Positions 62,435 to 64,000 of a stretch of DNA of 64,000 bases are shown piece after piece (position 1 is the first letter of the stretch; every line of letters starts with the position of its first letter). A program made the position numbers and the translations under genes. The stretch comes from Hyphomicrobiaceae bacterium (GTDB taxonomy: Bacteria > Pseudomonadota > Alphaproteobacteria > Rhizobiales > Ancalomicrobiaceae), in NCBI GenBank assembly GCA_016793065.1, contig JAEULV010000140.1, forward strand, positions 52,889-116,888, read 5' to 3'. A model generated the notes under the pieces. The model made no database searches, was not told where the DNA came from, and saw only the letters and a program-made list of their open reading frames with translations.

Positions 62435-63952
62435 TCAGCACTCCTCGGCGTCGAAGGCGTCGAGGCCGGCAAACTTCTTGCGGTGATGCACCGGCTCCGG
62501 CCAGGCGGCATCGTCGTCCGGCGTCACCGCCGTCACCGCGCCGCCGAACAACGCCTCGGCGCTGGCCGCCCCCTCGTCCCACGGCGCCGGCACGCGGATG
62601 CGGTCCCACACCGGGTTGCCGATCGCCAGCGCCAGCTGCCGCACCAGTTCGACCATGCCGTCATAGCCGGCATAGGCGTGGTGGCGCTCCTGGTTGATGT
62701 CGAGCCACGGCACCCGTGCCTTCAGCGCGATGAACTGGGTGCGCCCGCCCGACAGCATGATGTCGGCCTCGCCGTCCTTCAGCATCCGGTACATCTCGCG
62801 CGGCGGGATCGCCTCGAACACGTGCGGATCGTCGTGCATGATTTCCTTGATGCGCGCCTTGTCCTCGTCGGTGGACTTGCGCACCGAGGTGCCGGTGATC
62901 TCCATGCCCATTTCCATCAGCGCCGACACCACCGACCACGACTTGACGCCGCCGGTGTAGAGCAGCACCCGCTTGCCCTTGAGCACCGGCGTATAGGCCG
63001 CCATCCGCTCGGCGACGCGCGCCTCCTCGCGGGCGATCACCACATTGGCCCGGTCGAGCAGCTCCGCCGGCGCGCCGCGATCCACCAGCATCTTCGCCAG
63101 CGTCCGGATCGCCATCGAGGTGTCCTCGATGCCGTAGAACGAGCCCTCGAAATACGGAATGCCGTAGCGCTCTTCCATCTTGCGGGCGATGTTGATCAGC
63201 GCCGCCGAGCACACCATCATGTTGACGCGGGCGCGGTGGCAGCTCGCCACGTCCTTGTACTTGGCGTCGCCGGTGATGCAGGCCTTCAGCCGGATGCCGA
63301 TCTCGTCGAACAGCGGCTTCACCTGCCACAATTCGCCGACCAGATTGTATTCGCCGAGGATGTTGACGTCGTAGGGGCTGGTCTCCTCCGGCTCCTCGGT
63401 GCCGATCACATGATCGAGCAGCGCCTCGCCGGCGAGCTTGTTGCCAAGGTTCTTCGAGCCGACGAAGCCCGGCGCGTTGATCGGGATGACCGGCTTGCCG
63501 AACTTGTCCGAAGCGTGCCGGCACACCGCCTCGATGTCGTCGCCGATCAGCGCCGTGACGCAGGTCGAATAGACGAACACCGCCGGCGGATCGTGCCGCT
63601 CGATGATCTCGCGGATCGCCTTGTAGAGCCGCTTTTCCGCCTGGCCCATGACGATGTCGACTTCGGAAATGTCGGTCGTGAATCCGACACGATAGAGGTC
63701 GGATCCGGAAGAGGCGGCGTGACGGTTGTCCCAGCCATTGCCTTCGCAGGCGAGCGGCCCGTGCACCAGATGCGCGACGTCGGTGATCGGCTGCAGCGCG
63801 ATCTTGGCGCCGTCGAAGGCGCAACCGCCGGCGGCGGCGCCGGGCGTCAAAGGCTTGGAACAGCCCTTCTTGCGGTCCTTCTCGGTCTTCGCCTGGTTCT
63901 TCTCGCAACCCGGCTCGTGAAAGACGTCCGCGATCTTGTCCTTGAGCATCAT
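62435..63952 (-). CDS. nifE: NifE, FeMo-cofactor scaffold subunit
   Basis: 505 residues. Alpha subunit of NifEN, paralogue of NifD. Cys residues at 16, 31, 44 and 69 lie in EPGCEKNQ, KKGCSKPL, AGGCAFDGA and HGPLACEGN; the last two correspond to conserved cluster ligands. The start is at one of two adjacent ATG codons (63952 or 63949) after GGGGGTC. nifK would be expected just beyond the right edge; the 48 bases left hold only a hairpin. Confidence 0.97.
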   Translation of the reverse strand: MMLKDKIADVFHEPGCEKNQAKTEKDRKKGCSKPLTPGAAAGGCAFDGAKIALQPITDVAHLVHGPLACEGNGWDNRHAASSGSDLYRVGFTTDISEVDIVMGQAEKRLYKAIREIIERHDPPAVFVYSTCVTALIGDDIEAVCRHASDKFGKPVIPINAPGFVGSKNLGNKLAGEALLDHVIGTEEPEETSPYDVNILGEYNLVGELWQVKPLFDEIGIRLKACITGDAKYKDVASCHRARVNMMVCSAALINIARKMEERYGIPYFEGSFYGIEDTSMAIRTLAKMLVDRGAPAELLDRANVVIAREEARVAERMAAYTPVLKGKRVLLYTGGVKSWSVVSALMEMGMEITGTSVRKSTDEDKARIKEIMHDDPHVFEAIPPREMYRMLKDGEADIMLSGGRTQFIALKARVPWLDINQERHHAYAGYDGMVELVRQLALAIGNPVWDRIRVPAPWDEGAASAEALFGGAVTAVTPDDDAAWPEPVHHRKKFAGLDAFDAEEC

Positions 63953-63980
63953 GACCCCCGACTGTCACCCCCGACGCCAT

Positions 63981-63996
63981 TGTCGGGAAGCCGACA
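63981..63996. other. Hairpin upstream of nifE, also matching TGT-N10-ACA
   Basis: TGTCGG-GAAG-CCGACA is a perfect 6-base-pair stem with a tetraloop, 29 bases before the nifE start. It also fits the NifA upstream activator pattern TGT-N10-ACA, but no -24/-12 sigma-54 promoter is visible between it and nifE and it is closer than usual. An intercistronic stem between nifK and nifE is the simpler reading. Confidence 0.4.
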
Positions 63997-64000
63997 GGCG

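Noticed and set aside
63981..63996. Firm NifA binding site call
   Set aside because: It lies only 29 bases before the nifE start, is itself a perfect hairpin, and has no -24/-12 promoter after it; kept as an uncertain element only.

Overview
The window is high-GC DNA with tightly packed genes and no sign of phage, plasmid or insertion sequences. It looks like the chromosome of a nitrogen-fixing alphaproteobacterium of the order Hyphomicrobiales (Rhizobiales). Support for this is: a nifE-nifN-nifX-fdxB-nifQ run at the right edge, two DivJ/PleC-type histidine kinases, GANTC and TTAA-N7-TTAA (CtrA-type) promoter motifs, and many small families largely confined to this group (DUF1491, DUF2336, DUF5330, DUF6456, DUF1214/DUF1254 next to a PBP1A). 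I cannot name the species; a free-living diazotroph of the Pleomorphomonas type would fit, but that is a guess.

Layout. 0-5 kb: end of an OmpR-type regulator, its histidine kinase, a long palindromic repeat, and glnE. 5-10 kb: EF-hand protein, PEGA lipoprotein, a solitary HupK-like (NiFe-hydrogenase large-subunit-like) protein, and an ECF sigma/anti-sigma pair. 10-13.7 kb: a less GC-rich patch with a probable nuclease-like protein, a Sel1/TPR-like protein, a SleB-type cell-wall hydrolase, and a GFA-family protein. 13.7-23 kb: meaB, ppdK, an exported TPR protein, ispE, glyS. 23-26.7 kb: two tandem branched-chain-amino-acid-type binding proteins and an esterase. 27-36 kb: a DnaA-domain-IV-like protein with a DUF6456 partner, sufE-like, DUF5330, a DivJ-like kinase with a peptidoglycan-binding protein, DUF2892 with a Crp/Fnr regulator, a degenerate receiver protein, and a UPF0260 protein. 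36-43.4 kb: PBP1A, DUF1214 and DUF1254 genes, then a livHMGF operon. 43.5-49 kb: DUF1491, a PleC-like kinase, pepN. 49.5-55.4 kb: sodB, an LprI-like lipoprotein, a BCAT-like aminotransferase, an MFS transporter, exported msrB, a fasciclin protein, and a lipoprotein. 55.6-58.7 kb: DUF2336, gamma carbonic anhydrase, and small membrane proteins with CtrA-type boxes. 58.7-64 kb: the nif run on the minus strand.

How it fits together. The nif genes encode the FeMo-cofactor assembly scaffold NifEN, the carrier NifX, two small NifX-associated proteins, a ferredoxin and the molybdenum donor NifQ; nifHDK should lie just beyond the right edge. glnE ties nitrogen status to glutamine synthetase. A second theme is cell-cycle and envelope control (DivJ-like and PleC-like kinases, PBP1A, SleB hydrolase, peptidoglycan-binding protein, CtrA-type promoters). 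The least explained items are three classes of palindromic intergenic repeats, the solitary HupK-like gene, the nuclease-like gene in the low-GC patch, and a receiver domain with Glu in place of the phospho-accepting Asp. I found no clear, wholly new multi-gene system.
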